Source: Erythroxylum novogranatense (Eukaryota; Streptophyta; Magnoliopsida; Malpighiales; Erythroxylaceae). From it: a stretch of 64,000 nt of DNA. Each line of letters opens with the position of its first letter. Within the stretch, counting starts at the first letter, position 1. Positions 1-20,602 of the stretch are shown piece after piece. The DNA is taken from the NCBI GenBank assembly GCA_029891385.1, contig CM057227.1, positions 63,055,567 to 63,119,566 of the forward strand, given 5' to 3'. The notes below the pieces were generated by a model that was not told where the DNA came from, searched no databases, and saw only the letters and a program-made list of their open reading frames with translations. The position numbers and the translations under genes are program-made.

Positions 1-897
1 TATGATTTTCTTTAGCAAAATATAACAGTATAGAGTTTTTAAAAAACAGGTTAAAATTAGGCGTTGCATAAGAATTGTGTTAGTAGGGTATTATTGTTTT
101 GCTTTGGCTCAATGTTTCTTTCATGTTCTCTTAGGAAAACGTTCTTTTTTCTTCTTTTTCGAGTCATTATTTATAATTCCTCTTTTCTCCCATAGCTTTG
201 ATTAACCATTGAGATGTGATACATGTTTCTTGTATCAAAATTTTTTGTTTGTTCCTTTTTCTAGTCGTTAAAGAACAATACCTCACCATTGAAATGAGGC
301 CAACAACCCAACCGCAGGAAGTGGAAATTACTAAGCCGAACGCAAACCTAGGAGAGGGAGAGATTGTTGTTTTCCTTTTCCATTAAATAATAATAAATCT
401 GGTTTCGAGACTTTTCTTTATAGATTTTGTATCTGTAGGTTCCCAGGAAAGAAGAGAGAGTAGGCAATCCAAAAAAAAAAAAAAAAAGGAAAATTTTGGC
501 AGTGTCTTCGTTCATTTTTCATTCAGGAATTAAAAAAAAAAAACAGTTTGCCTTGGATTAGAAGAAACTTGAAAAGAATGAGAAGATTTAATTAGGCCTA
601 TAACTGTGGTTGGTTTACAATCAGAAAGAATTGTATTACATCTATCTATAGGTATACATCTATAAGCAACCCAATAATTAATATTACATAAAAGAAAAAT
701 TGGTCAACAAACAAATGCACAACCTTGACAAAAGAATTAGCACTTGTTTTACAAAGATTAACAGCACGCCACAAAAGAATGAATCAATTTCGGACCTGAA
801 AACTTTCAATTGAACCAAATGCCATTGACTAGAGAAGAGAGGATCAGCACAACAGGATGTAAATCTTTAATTAAATTATGTATGAGTTGGTATAAAT
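1..897. other. 3' flank of the NDR kinase gene
   Basis: Lies just downstream of the kinase stop codon (minus-strand sense). It is AT-rich with short A and T runs and no convincing coding exon. The part nearest the stop (roughly 590-897) is the likely 3' untranslated region. No transposon ends or RNA genes were recognised here. Confidence 0.5.
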
Positions 898-7273
<6,376 letters not shown>

Positions 7274-8900
7274 GACTTTCACCAAGTAACTTGTTCAACT
7301 TGTTTACCCTTTGAAGAATGAACAGCAAGGAAATAATAGAAGTCCCTCTGCAAACTCAATCAATTATTCTCATTGTACCAATTATCGAAATGTATCGTCG
7401 AAAACTTTATAATCCCATATGACAGAATGCAGATTCACAAGCTTCAATGATTATTGAAGAATTCAAGCTGCTTCCTTTGATTGTAAATGTAACAGAGTAT
7501 TCAATTAACTTAGTATTCATCACCATCATAACTCAAAAAACTATTTCTTAGCAACCTTAAGAAACTGGCAGTTTGCAAGCACATATAAGTCTAGACAATC
7601 TTCCACCAATTCACCAGTTTGCAGTTAAGGTAAGAGAAGTATTGCAACCTTTTGTTCTTAAAAAGCAGACAAGAAACTGCAGAACAAGCAATAACAGATT
7701 TGGGCTTTGACTCCGTTCGCTCAATTTGTCGAACACATAAGTTTATACTGAAGTTCAACATTTTCTCCTCATTGTAGTGAGATGTCTGTGTTACAGAATG
7801 CATTTTCTCCAACATTCTTACGCTCTATGTTTCAGACTTTAAATTCCTCCTGATAAAATCAGTTCCTTAAGTAAATATGACCAGAGTAACAACTTCACCT
7901 AAAATCTTTTAAAAGAATTCTATGACCAGGCATGAGTAATAATTAGCAAAAGAAAAAGAACCTGAAACTGAATTACTAGTCTAGAGTCCCAAAGAAAAGC
8001 ACACCTCGATCTCAATGCCTAAGCAGTCTACTTTAGCCTCGTTGCTATTTCAATAACTACAACATTCATGGCCAAGTCTGGATACATTCTCTAACCGGAT
8101 GACCAAAAGATCAAACAAGAAGTTGCGATCAATCAAGTGTTCAAAATCCAAGTCCAGGATATCACAAGATGGAGATTCCAGGAGAAGGAAAATTGATGTC
8201 AGTTTAATTTGTTTTTCTTTTTCCTATTAGTATCTTTCCAATCAAACAGATAATGGGGAGAAAACCCAAAAATTACATGCTAAAACTGTCTTGCTGTAAA
8301 CCTGCACTTTTAATAGACTATAATGAAACGTCAAAGCTTAGTAACTTACAGACTCAGAATATAATGCTTCCTAGATGTTCTCAGTAACCAAGCAGAAAGT
8401 CGAACTCGCAAAGACTGTCAAACATCAAGCAATCACTCACAATTCAGGTAAAAGAGAGAGAGAGAGAGAGAACTCTAAGAACCAATGACTTTTAAAGCAA
8501 ACAAATCCAGTACCGAATTCCCTTATACTTTCTCACCAGCCAAACAGAAACTAAAAATCCTAAAACTCCAAAACTGAAAAATGTACACAGCCACAAAAAG
8601 AAGTGGAAACACAAAGAACAAGTGTCATAAAACTAAGGATAAAAGACAAAAAGAAAAAACAAACGAATCACATTAAAAAGAAAAGAACCGGAATCGGAGT
8701 ATAGAACAAGCAGCGTAGGTGTTGGATTGAGAGAGAGAACCGAACCGCAGCATAAGGAGGATTGGGGGAGAAGACAAATTGTAGAGAATATGGGAAAGTT
8801 AGTAGCAGTGAGTGAATGAGTCTCGATGCCCCATACACTTTCTAGGCTCCGTTCCGTTCTCTGTTTGTGATGTGTTGGCAGTCTCTCTCTTTCCTTGTAA
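7274..8900 (-). promoter_or_regulatory. 5' leader and promoter region of the NDR kinase
   Basis: There is about 1.6 kb between the start codon and unrelated sequence. On the minus strand the stretch near 8720-8840 is pyrimidine-rich and looks like a plant 5' untranslated exon. A possible acceptor (TTGCAG) near 7347 just upstream of the ATG suggests at least one intron within the leader. A TAATTAATTAATT run lies at about 8896-8914. No transcription start can be fixed from sequence alone. Confidence 0.4.
8453..8472. repeat. (AG)n microsatellite in the kinase leader
   Basis: An uninterrupted AG run of about ten units, seen as CT repeats on the transcribed minus strand. CT/GA tracts are common in plant 5' untranslated regions. 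Confidence 0.85.
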
Positions 8901-9485
8901 TTAATTAATTAATTGTCGTTTCAGTTTCTACCGAACGATCTTTCCTTTATACGCACTTTCTGCACTCTAATTTTGGGTTTTTTCCTTTTGGACCTTTTTC
9001 GGCCATTCTCGTTCTATATCCAAGTTCAAGGCATTTGGAAATTCATTTTTAGAAATATTAAACTGCGTTGGAGTTTCTCCCCTGTTTTGTTGTTGAAGTT
9101 ATTTTTTTTGATACTGTACTTTTTAGGTGCTAGCATTTTTTCTTTGAAGATTAGTGGAGATATGTTTTCTTAAAATTGCTTTGTAATTTACTTCCGTATT
9201 TCCCTTTAAACAAAAAAAAACACTAAGATGAAGTTTTTGTCTGGAAGAAACATAAAATTATATTTTAAAATGTTTAATTCTTAACATATAAACAATTTAT
9301 CATTTTTTAAATTCCGTAAGGCTAGAATAAATGATGCAACGAGAGAAACACCTCCCGCAGTCTTACTCTAAATCCCTCCTTTCTTTTTGGTCAAATTTGG
9401 TTTTGACTCACCATCTAAAATTAACGGTATTCCACCTATCTCCCTCCTTGTTTTATTGCCACTTTTAGTACTCTTTTTTTATTAC
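8901..9485. other. Intergenic, no feature recognised
   Basis: AT-rich sequence upstream of the kinase. The one longer open frame (8913-9173) is Phe/Leu-rich low-complexity translation with no family resemblance. No element ends seen. Confidence 0.5.
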
Positions 9486-9880
9486 ACAAGGGATTTACAA
9501 TATTAAATTAACGCTTTTGGGTACATAGCGTCCTGCGAATCGCGTCAAAGTATTTCTTGAAGATTAAGAGGGGGCTCGATCAGCACAAAAAGACCCGGAC
9601 TGTGCATCCCAGTGAGGCGAGAGAGACTGTCTGCGCATTAGTTTCCTTCTAGGAATACATGCTGCATCTTAACGGTTCACTCTCGCTGCAACAGCTGGTG
9701 TATACCTGTCACCAAAACAAAAATCTCATTTAGTACCCCAATGAGATCAGAGAGCAGAGTGATAACCTCAAGGGAGTCGACTTCGAGAATAACTCGGCAA
9801 AATCTCAAGTCCTAGGCCAATTGGAGCCCCAAGAGGACGCCCCATAACTCTGCGATAAGCAGTGAACCCTGGGCTAGGTG
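9486..9880 (-). pseudogene. Broken RNase H-like domain of LINE type
   Basis: Minus-strand conceptual translation gives a recognisable plant RNase H-fold pattern: LIAELWGVLLGLQLA, then a stop, then RVILEVDSLEVI, and near the end HVFLEGN, a stop, and CADSL. The ..AELWG..LGL and E.DS.. signatures and the terminal H..EGN.CADSLA pattern are those of the RNase H domain found at the end of many plant L1-type LINE ORF2s and of related stand-alone reading frames. At least four in-frame stops interrupt it. No matching reverse transcriptase was seen immediately upstream, so it is an orphan fragment. Its orientation is opposite to the LINE remnant that follows. Confidence 0.75.
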
Positions 9881-10439
9881 TTGTTGGAATCCACCTCGCC
9901 ACCTCCATAACAATCTTTGATCAGACCCCTTAATACTCCACAAATCATTATCATCGTCAACCCCAACCCTCTTCTCCCCAGTAAAATCCACAAGTCCTTA
10001 TACTCAAGACTCTAAACATAATAATCCCGGACCTTGTAGCCTTCCCCCCTCTTTGAACTTCATCCTCAGCCCACCTTACCATCCTATCCCTTAACGTATC
10101 GCAGTCGCCTAAGTCTTGAAAGGAAGGAAGGATCCTTTCTTATTGTTGTGGCACAATCAAAACAACAACTTGACGTTGTGGGAGAAGTCCATGCATCCTT
10201 ACCACAAATGTAGTTAATTAACAAGCTATCTTAGAGTAGGTTGATAATGATTCGTCTGAGTTCGATAAACTTAGGCATATGTATCCTGTTTAGTCCATGT
10301 GGTGACTTCTTCATTGTTTCTTTACCAGTCTAGGTCTTAGGATTGGGAGCTTAGAAATCGAAGTTTTCTTTGATTGGATTCATTATCGGGAAAAGGCCCT
10401 CCTTTCCCCAAGTTTAACTATAGGCAACAACCAACTAAA
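9881..10439. other. Unassigned sequence between LINE fragments
   Basis: Contains no open frame of note. The part adjoining 9880 may be further upstream sequence of the orphan RNase H fragment (minus strand), but I could not read conserved motifs in it. Confidence 0.4.
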
Positions 10440-11237
10440 GAAAGTTGTGAATTGAGAGCACATTGATTAATGATAACGATGCTTTTATCCTCTGAGCAAT
10501 AATCAAGATAGTGTTGATAAAATCATGTGAATGATAAACCCTTACTACTCTAGAAGTGGAGATCAGGGATTGAAATGGTTACGACAAAAATGAGGTACTT
10601 CCATAATGTGCCTTAGAGTATGGTTAATTGAGGGTCTAAACTAATTAGCTAGCTCGATTGGCAGGTCAATTTGTATGTATGGGCAAATAGCTAATTTAAA
10701 ATGAATCAGTTATGCTAGAATATGTGTTGATGTTGGGTTGGATAAGGAACTACCAGAACAGTTGAGAACAATAAAGTTGGATGATGGTAGTGAATTGGTT
10801 AAAGAATAAATCCTCTGAACTATCAATAGAGACAATAAAAAATAGTTGAACCAAAAACCTAGAAACGAATAGGAAACAAGTTCAAAACAGATGGTTATGA
10901 AGAGCTAAAGAGAAAAAAGGAATCATTGGAAAGTACCCATGGAGAAACTAAGGCAATTCAAGAGAAAATGGAACTGTTGAAATAGTAGAAGCTAACAAAT
11001 AGAAAATCAAAGAAAATGATAGGAGAATCGTAAAAAAGGGTGCCATATTACCAAATACAAAACCTAAATCTCTAGGGGTGCCTCAAGTTGCAAAATCAAT
11101 AGAAACCCAATTAAAAATGGTTGTGAGTAGCAAGTTAAACCTAGCTCGCCAAAGACAATTGAAACTTAATCGTTAGGCCTTCTTAAAGTCACTCTCACGA
11201 GGAAAGTAAGTATGAAGTCCAAAACGAAGGACAAAAA
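10440..11237 (+). pseudogene. LINE ORF1 remnant (DUF4283-like, RNA-binding ORF1)
   Basis: Around 10615-10810 the plus strand reads VWLIEGLN, a stop, LASSIGRSICM, then YARICVDVGLDKELPEQL. This is the pattern of the DUF4283 region in plant L1-type ORF1 proteins (W..I.GL....A..IG......YARICVEVDL...LP). In-frame stops at several positions make it dead. The basic, Lys-rich sequence to about 11200 fits the ORF1 C-terminal part. It sits upstream of the ORF2 remnant that resumes at 12613 in the same orientation. Confidence 0.65.
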
Positions 11238-12612
11238 TGTTAGCAAATATGTTAGTTTCAATTTTAATGTATGACGTTATTATTTAATTAATAAAGCCAT
11301 TCTTTATCTTTATGTATTATGTTAATTACATTTGATGTTTTAATAATAAAGGTAAAATCTATAGAATAATTACTTTGTAATTGAAATTATGATGAGATCA
11401 TAGCACACGTTTTATTTCTTTTTATGAAGAAAATAATTAATCTCATAAATTAAAATATAGAGATACTTAAACCAATGTACAGTTGCTTATTAGAGAATAA
11501 GTTCACTAAACTAACCCAATTATAAGGATCATAAATGGAATATTACTTATGTGTCTATGGATTTTCTCATTATGATGGTTGTATATTGACCCTTAGACTT
11601 GAGATCATCAAAGTATCTTACATGAGAATTATTGTGCTTTGATGCTACTTATGAAATATCCTATAATAATTCAATAGGTAATACTTGGAAGCAGTATGAA
11701 CTATATGGAAATAGTTGGGTAAGTTAATAAAGGATTTGTCACTCTAAAGTAATTAGAGAGAATATTCTATTGTTCTTGATTAGTAGTGATTTAAGGAATT
11801 ATCTTGCCAAAGTGAATTGATATTTGAAAAGGCATTTTTAAATATTAATTATAAATTATGAAAATGAACATAATTGGATACCAAAGAGTAGACAATGTAT
11901 CCATATTTTGTCCAATTGGAACATTGGATAACAAAAGGATTAGATTATACATCATAACTTTACATGGATAGGTTAAGTCAAACCATGACATGTTGCTAGA
12001 CGTCAATCTTAATCTATGATTATAAATTGTCTAATTGGAGGAAACATAAACTCAAAGGAGTTTTAGTTTATCTAATTATAATTATGAGTCACAATTATAA
12101 TTAATAATCATTGCCAATATTTTAGGAACCTAATGGGTCACACATAGGAGCATTTGAAAAGAGAAAATTAACTTAATTAAGTTTGACTTAATTATAAAGT
12201 TTAAGAAATTTTAGGGATCAAATATGATGTATTTGATTTTATTAAAATTAAATTAATTATAATTAGAGTTAAACTTCAATTATAATTGATGTATTTAATT
12301 TTAATAGAAAATAAAAACATGACTTTTTATAAATAGGAATAAGCATAAGAGCTATCACTCTTGCTAATTCCTCTCAAAGTCTTGAGTGACTGCTTTATAG
12401 ATAATGTTAGAGGTTAGACATATAAATAGCTTGTGGTTGATACATCGAAAAGGTTTCGATATGATTTCAACAAGAATATTGAATCAGGTACAATTTCAAA
12501 TTTTATGATTCGAGTTTAAGTTTTCTGGTTATTAAATTATCAAGATCTGATCAGAAACCATAAATTTTTTTTTCACTACATAGATAATTTGATCATGGTT
12601 GGTTTCCTAACA
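11238..12612. repeat. Candidate solo LTR, Ty1-copia type, inserted between LINE ORF1 and ORF2
   Basis: Begins TGTTAG and ends CTAACA, an inverted terminal match as in LTRs, about 1.37 kb with no coding content. Internal stretches (an AATAATAAAGG segment near the start, GTTGCTAGACG near 11992) resemble plant copia LTRs. The flanking bases (AAAAA and CCAAA) do not form a clear duplication, so the call rests on the ends and on how cleanly it separates two parts of one LINE. Confidence 0.5.
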
Positions 12613-14052
<1,440 letters not shown>

Positions 14053-14949
14053 CCTAAAGCATTATGGAATATGTTTGTTTTTAAAAGCAATAAATCAAGA
14101 ATATATTCTATCATATTATACGAGACCAACTAGTAAAATTTCTTAAAACCTCCTTCACCAATACAGTGATTAAAAAGGCTATGTTTAACTTAAAGCCTGA
14201 CAATGCCCCGATTTTTTTATGGTTTTAATACACTCTTCTTACAATAAGCTTAGAACGTCATAGTTATTTTAGTCATCAATGTTATACAAGAATGCTTTAC
14301 TAATAGCAAGATGCTAGCTAGTCTAAATAAAACATATATATGCCTAATCTTAAAGATACCTAACCCTTCATGCTTAGCTAACTAGGGGCTCATAAATTGC
14401 CATAGTATGATCTATAAAACCATTTATAGGTTTCTAGCCTCTAGATTGAAACGCGTTTTTAAGGATATCATTAACCTAAATTAAGGAGCACTTTGGTTGA
14501 GCTAAACTTAGTCAATTATGAAATAACCATAAGTGCACAATATAGTTGTAGCTAGTACCAACAACTATGTTATTCCCACGAAGATGATGAATACTAGTAG
14601 TTACCATTGTCCTATTATCTAATTTACGAATTTGAATTTGATTTTTATTAAAAAAATCAAAACTTAACCAAATAAAATAAAAATGTAGCAAGATTGGACA
14701 AAGAAATAATCGATCACTTAGAAACTTATCGATATCATGAATTAATGTCTACGCTATGAATCCTCCTAAAAACCCTTAACTAGTTGGTCTTTTACTATCC
14801 AATTGTTTTATTGACTATTAGACTGTGAAAATTCCTATGGTATGCTAATATCCCTCTTGAATCTAATAACAACTAATCCTAAGTTTATCATCCGACTTAC
14901 TCAAGATAAAGTTTATAGGATTGTTTTATTAAATTGTGAATTTTGTTAA
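14053..14949 (+). repeat. Tandem repeat unit A (~897 bp) with LINE reverse-transcriptase fragment
   Basis: The first of about 3.15 head-to-tail units. The first half translates on the plus strand to a LINE reverse-transcriptase segment with the patterns ICLILKIPNPSCLAN and MIYKTIYRFLASRLKRVF followed by KDIINLN. In the family this is the LIPK..NP...YRPISL.N..YKII.K.LA.RL stretch. Stops and a frameshift break it. The second half is non-coding and AT-rich with a recurring AAGTGCAC...TTCCCACGAAGATGATGAATACTAGTA segment. The unit continues directly from the LINE linker, so it is the original copy. Confidence 0.85.
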
Positions 14950-15849
14950 CCTAAAGCACTAAAGAATATGTTTGCTTTTAAAAGTAATATATCAAGAATA
15001 TCCTTTATCATACTATACCAGATCAACTAGTAAAATTTCTTAAATCCTCCATCTCCAATATAGAGATAAAAAAGCTATGTTTAACCTAGGGCCTGACAAT
15101 GCCCCAGTTTTTGATGGTTTTAATACACTCTTCTTACAATAAACTTATGACTTCATAGTTATCTTAGTCATCGATGTTATACAAGAATGCTTTACTAATG
15201 GCAAGATGCTAGCTAGTCTAAATAAAACATATATATGCTTCGTCTTAAAGATACCTATCCTTTCCTGCTTAGCTAACTAGAGGCTCATAAATTAATATAG
15301 TATGATCTATAAAACCATTTATAGGTTAGTAGCCTTTAAATTGAAACTTATTTTTAAGGATATCATCAACCTAAATTAAGGAACATTTTGGTTGAGCTAA
15401 ACTTACTTGGTCAATTATGAAATAAACATAAGCGCATGATATAGCTCTAGCTAGTACTAGCAACTATGTTATTCCCACGAAGACGATGAATGCTAGTAGT
15501 TACCATTGTCCTATTATCTAATCTACAAATTTGAATTTGATTTTTATTAAAGAAAACAAAACTTAACCATATAAAATAAAACATGTAGTAAGATTGAACA
15601 AAAAAAAAATCGATCACTTAGAAACTTATCGATATCAGGAATTAATGTCTAGACTATGAATCCTCTTAAAAACCCTTGGCTAGTTGGTCTTTTATAATCT
15701 AATTGTTTTATTGACTATTAGATTGTGAAAATTCCTATGGTATGCTAATATCTCTCTTGAGTCTAATAACAATTAATCCTAAGTTTATCAACCGAATTAC
15801 TCAGGTTAAAGTTTATAGGATTGTTTTATCGAATTGTGAATTTTGCCAA
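14950..15849 (+). repeat. Tandem repeat unit B (~900 bp)
   Basis: A second copy of unit A, starting again at CCTAAAGCAC and ending GAATTTTGCCAA. It carries the same broken reverse-transcriptase fragment. It differs from unit A by scattered substitutions and small indels, so the duplication is not recent. Confidence 0.9.
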
Positions 15850-15878
15850 CCTAAAGCACTATATAGTATGTTTGCTAT
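15850..15878 (+). repeat. Tandem repeat unit C, left piece
   Basis: The first 29 bases of the third unit (CCTAAAGCACTATATAGTAT...), cut at GCTAT by the large LARD-like element. It resumes at 25875. Confidence 0.9.
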
Positions 15879-16621
15879 TGTTGGACCCCGAACTTTGAGT
15901 GGAAATTAAAAATGTGAAAATGAAAATAAATGAATGTTTTGGTATATAAATTATGTTATAGATGTTATTTGTGCCTTAATGAGATATGGGTTTATGTAAG
16001 GATGATGAGTAGAGAAACCTTAAGTATGAACTATGGTTATATATGTGTGATATTATGCAAAAGCAAGAGAGGATTTTGGTAAATGACATGATGTTTTTGA
16101 ATGTAAGAAATCATATGCATTGAGGTTGAGTGTAGGGTTAGTTCCAATGGCAAATTGAATTGTTTGAATGAGGTTGAAATAGAAGAAATGAAGTTGCCAT
16201 GAATGTTAAGTTTTTGCATGAGGAGAAAAATGTGTATGCTGATTTAGGGGAAATTCGGAAATAATTGAAATAAAATTGGTCAAAGTTGCCTTCTTCGAAT
16301 TTGTAGCTTATTCTTCTATCTTTCTAACGACACCAAGTATGCAAGTTTTCGAGATTGGAGGTAAGAGATATGATCAATATAAGTTATGATGTTTCATAGG
16401 CGTTGTGTATGTGATAGTTATGGGAATTGATGAGAATTTGTGGTTTGGGTGGACCAAATGGATCAAGAATTGAGAGTTTGATGAAATATATTTGGTGTTT
16501 GAGTTGTTATGAAATGAATTTGTACTAGAAGAGTTGAATTTAAGAAGATATTGATTGAATATGATGTTTGTTTGGGAGTAGGAAGCATTGGGAAAAGTTT
16601 TGAAGGGGGTTTGGAAAACTC

Positions 16622-16804
16622 ATGTCCGTTAAACGGACATGGAAGTCTGTTAAACGGACTTTTACGGGTCAAAAGGACCCTTTGCTGTGCCTATGTCCGT
16701 TAGACGGACATGGATGTCCGTTTAACGGACTTACTCGGATGAATTGGTACACTTTGGCCCGACAATGTCCGTTAAATGGACATGCATGTCCGTTAAACAG
16801 ACAT
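16622..16804. repeat. Cluster of six 19-bp palindromes (three pairs) in LTR1
   Basis: Six copies of ATGTCCGTT-N-AACGGACAT-like palindromes start at 16622, 16643, 16693, 16714, 16765 and 16786. They come as three pairs: 21 bases within a pair and 71-72 bases between pairs. The first is perfect and the others have one or two arm mismatches. Linkers between pairs are not conserved to the same degree. Confidence 0.95.
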
Positions 16805-17948
16805 TCACGGGTCAGCTTGTGAAAATGGTGATTTTTGACACTTTTAGAGGCTGAATCTGATGAACGAAAGCAGTACAATTTCTAGATTGAAAGTTATGGT
16901 GATCGCGCCAAGAGAGGTTCAAATCGATTTCGGGTTTAAACATGGTTTATTCTTTTGGGCATAACTCACTCATCCGACCTCAAATTGAAGTGATTCTTGA
17001 AGCACTAAATTCCTAATACATGTATCCTTCTCTCCATGAAAATTTTCATCAATTGGAGTTGAATTCAAAGAGTTTGATTGAATCTGATGATAATTAGAAT
17101 GATTTGTTTCATTTTGATCTTGCTATTTTCCTTCCTCATCCGACCTTGTCAAATATTTTGCTTATATCCTTTCCGTCCGACATCTGAATGACTTGATTTT
17201 TGAAGCGTTGGATTCATAAGACAATGAATTTCATCTTATGTGAAATTTGTGAATTTTAGAGTCTTAATTGAGGAAGTTTGTGTAAATCAAAGTGAGACGG
17301 AAAAATTCTGAACCTAGTTCAGTATTTTGTGAAATTTGGGATCTGTGGAGATCTGATTGAAGTGCTTATTGAGGCGAAATAAAATCAAGATATGGGGCTA
17401 CCAATCATATGAAGAAATGAAATTTCAAATTAGCCCCTAAGACCTCCAATTTATGAATTGAAGTTTGGATTAGTGTTCAGTCTTGGATTAGGAACATATA
17501 AAAGTATTTTGGCCATAACTTTCGCTTTAGTTATCGAAATGATATGATTCTTATGTTGGATTAAACTAGAGCAATAGGGATACAATTTTTATGAAGAAAT
17601 AAAGTTTCAATTTAGCCTTTAAAAATGTCAATTTTTGGAAGGAAGTGAATTGCTAGAAGATGTGTTAGTAGAATGATATGTCCGACATGTTTGCACTATA
17701 ACTTTTGATGTAGTGCTCCAAATTGAATGAATTTTGAGGCATTATGAAATTAAGACAATGATGAACAATTATGTAGAAGGACGTTTTGATAAATTTCTTC
17801 AAATTGATAGTGCAAAACATGTCCTAAAGTAGCATGATTTAAAAGTAAAGTTCAGGGGTAAGTATGGAACATCACTTAAAGAGTTAGAGTTTTAGGCTAA
17901 CATGGAGGGGCATTATGGTCATTGGTCACCATTTTAATGACATGACAT

Positions 17949-17956
17949 TATATAAG
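17949..17956 (+). promoter_or_regulatory. Probable TATA box of LARD LTR1
   Basis: TATATAAG followed by a purine-rich stretch (AGAGAGAAGAACAAGAG...) typical of the start of a retrotransposon transcript. The same motif is kept at 23293 in the other LTR. Confidence 0.5.
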
Positions 17957-19588
17957 AGAGGAGTTGTCGTTTGTGAAGGGAAGAGCCCGAAAATTAGAGA
18001 GAAGAACAAGAGAAAGGAAAGAAAGAAGAGAGAAAGGAGGGATTTTTGGTGGAGGAAGAAGGAGAATGGCTAGGGTTTCGGATTTTAGAGGGATTCAAGC
18101 TTGGTTTTTCATTGATTTATGAAGGAAAGGATGGAAGAAGTCAAGAGCTTCCTTCCAAGCAAGGAGAATTTCGAAAATGGAGAAGGTTAAGGTAAGAGCT
18201 AAGTCTTGATCTTTGAGTTTTAATGAGTTTTTGGGTTGATTTGACTTAAGTTTGGCATGGGCTTGTGGATTCTTAAGCCAATTTTAGAGTTTTTATAGTT
18301 GAATTAAATCAATTGTGGATGTTTATGATTTAGGATTTTTTTCTTGAATGAGAAAAATTGAGGAGAGGCTAAGGAGACTTAAGGATTGGGACAAGTTTCT
18401 AGCAAGGTTATGAGGTGGGTAATGTGTTTATTTTTCAAATTATGAGCTAATTATAAGTGTTGGTTTTATAAGCTATTGTTTTACAAATGATTGAATCAAT
18501 TGCTTTTGAAATGATTTATAAAGTGTTAAAGTCATTGTTTCCAAATGATTTATGAAATTTTTTACAATGGTTCGGACAATTTCCCATAAATGACTTGAAT
18601 TGTTTATTCAATGGATTTTTGAGTAAATTGATAAAGATGAAATACTCATTGAGTTCATTGTGTTAAATTGATTGATAAGTTGAGTATGTGAATTAGTATG
18701 ATATGATGTTTGAATGTTTTTGAAATGTTATAAAGTGTGCATTTCCTTGTTTGGGAAAAATTGAGAATTATTATATGAGCGTTTGTTTGTAACTTGAGTG
18801 ATATTGTGATTGATAGGTATTGCATTGAATTTTAGATGACATGAAAAGTTCAATTTCGAAATGTGCCTTCGGGCAATTTGTTTTTCAAACATGAATATGT
18901 GTTATATGGGAATGGTTAGGTCCCCCAAATAGAATAAGTGCACTGGTCTTATGTGTTTAAAGCCTTCTCCCGGCTGCCCGCTAGTGGCCATGGAGCTCCT
19001 CACGGACTCCCCATGTGTTTCACGGCTGCACAGGATCGCTTTGCAGAAATGTGCAGTACGTCCTGTTTTTGGGACCGGCCCAAATCGTTTGATGTGCTAC
19101 GTGCTTTGCTTTGTGTAAAATGTGGTGCATTTATCTGTTATGCATTTCGTGTGTTTTGACTTGATTCATAGATTGTACAATGGTTTGGATTTTCGACGAA
19201 TGAGAAATTTGGATTTTCAACTATGATAGTTTTGAAAAAACTGTTTGTAAATATTTATGAAAGTTTTTGGAGTTGAGAAGTTTTTGATAAATAAACCTTC
19301 GATGTTTTCGATCAACTGAAAATAAGGTTTGAAAATGTTTTGCTTATCATTTGAGTTATAAACATGTTATCCACGAGCTTAGAGCTCACCCCTTTCATCC
19401 CCATCTCCGGTATTGACGGAGATCGGATAAAACGTTAAGACATCGATTCAATTTGTGCATGTTTTGTACTTGATGTATTACGGATTATGATATTGTATAA
19501 GAACTTGATTTATGGAAATTAGAAAAGTATTAGCTATAGATGGTGCATATTGGAATTGTATATAAATTGAAATGAGTTATGAAGAATT

Positions 19589-19697
<109 letters not shown>

Positions 19698-20602
19698 ATA
19701 TGGATGAATGTCTTTGGATGATGGGATATAAATTGTGATGGGTTATAAGTGTGATCGATTTTTGGGTTGGATTGATTTGTGAATTATGAGTATGATGTAT
19801 TTGATTTTAGGGATTGTGTTATGAATCGAGTTATGAATATGACTGTATATGAATGGGATTGTGTATGAGTTTGGATTCCGAATGTGTGGTCCGACGAGTT
19901 GTGTATTGATTGAGCTTGTTATAGAAGTGTTTTCTTTTAAAACCCTTTTCAGGTTTGAGTTTATGAAAATACAGTTGTTATGCTGCCCGATTTTTGTAGA
20001 GTAGCATATGGATAAGTGTATTAGTGTATAAATTTATGGGTTTATTGGCATTCGTGTGAAATTGCTATGACAAGAAATGAGAATAAGGATAAGAATATGT
20101 TTCGTTATGAAGATATTGAGTTATCACATAAATAAGAAGATCGTGATTTAAGAATTGCGATTTGTTTGAGGAAAAATTTCCAAAAGTGAAAATTATTTGT
20201 TTGATTTTTGAATAAGATGGATCAAATGATGAATGAAATGAATTAAAAAATACCGATTTCGGATTGGTTAGTCCAAGGTTTCCAACGCTATGATTAAGAT
20301 ATTCGTATTGGATGTCAGTTTCGGTTTTATTTGTTTCGATTTAATCCATATTTGTTTCATATGTCTGTTATTCGATAAATTGATTTCGACCACTTATTCG
20401 ATTTTATTTCCGATTCATTTGTTTACTTCGCTTTGATTCGCTATATGATCCGATTCATTGTTTTTCGTTCCGTTTCGGATTCAATTTAAGAGTGATCATG
20501 TTCAATTTAAGCAGTTGGGTTCTGGAAACGGGATCCAACAGATATGGTATCAGAGCAAGAGTGATAGCATTAAGTTTAAGTAGTTGGGTTTCAGATCTAA
20601 CA

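Noticed and set aside
7274..7285. Longer N-terminus of the kinase starting at 7285
   Set aside because: The codon at 7285 is TTG, not ATG. The ATG at 7273 gives the start expected for plant NDR kinases.
16622..16804. CRISPR-like array
   Set aside because: This is plant nuclear DNA; the palindromes are paired, spacers are partly similar and short, and the unit lies inside an LTR.
16622..16878. Repeat protein with CPLNGH-like units on either strand, in both LARD LTRs
   Set aside because: The repeats come from the DNA palindrome cluster; the frames are short, overlap on both strands and lie inside an LTR.
18938..19159. Small conserved gene present twice (18938-19159 and 24282-24503)
   Set aside because: It is duplicated only because it lies in both LTRs of one element, and no family resemblance was seen.
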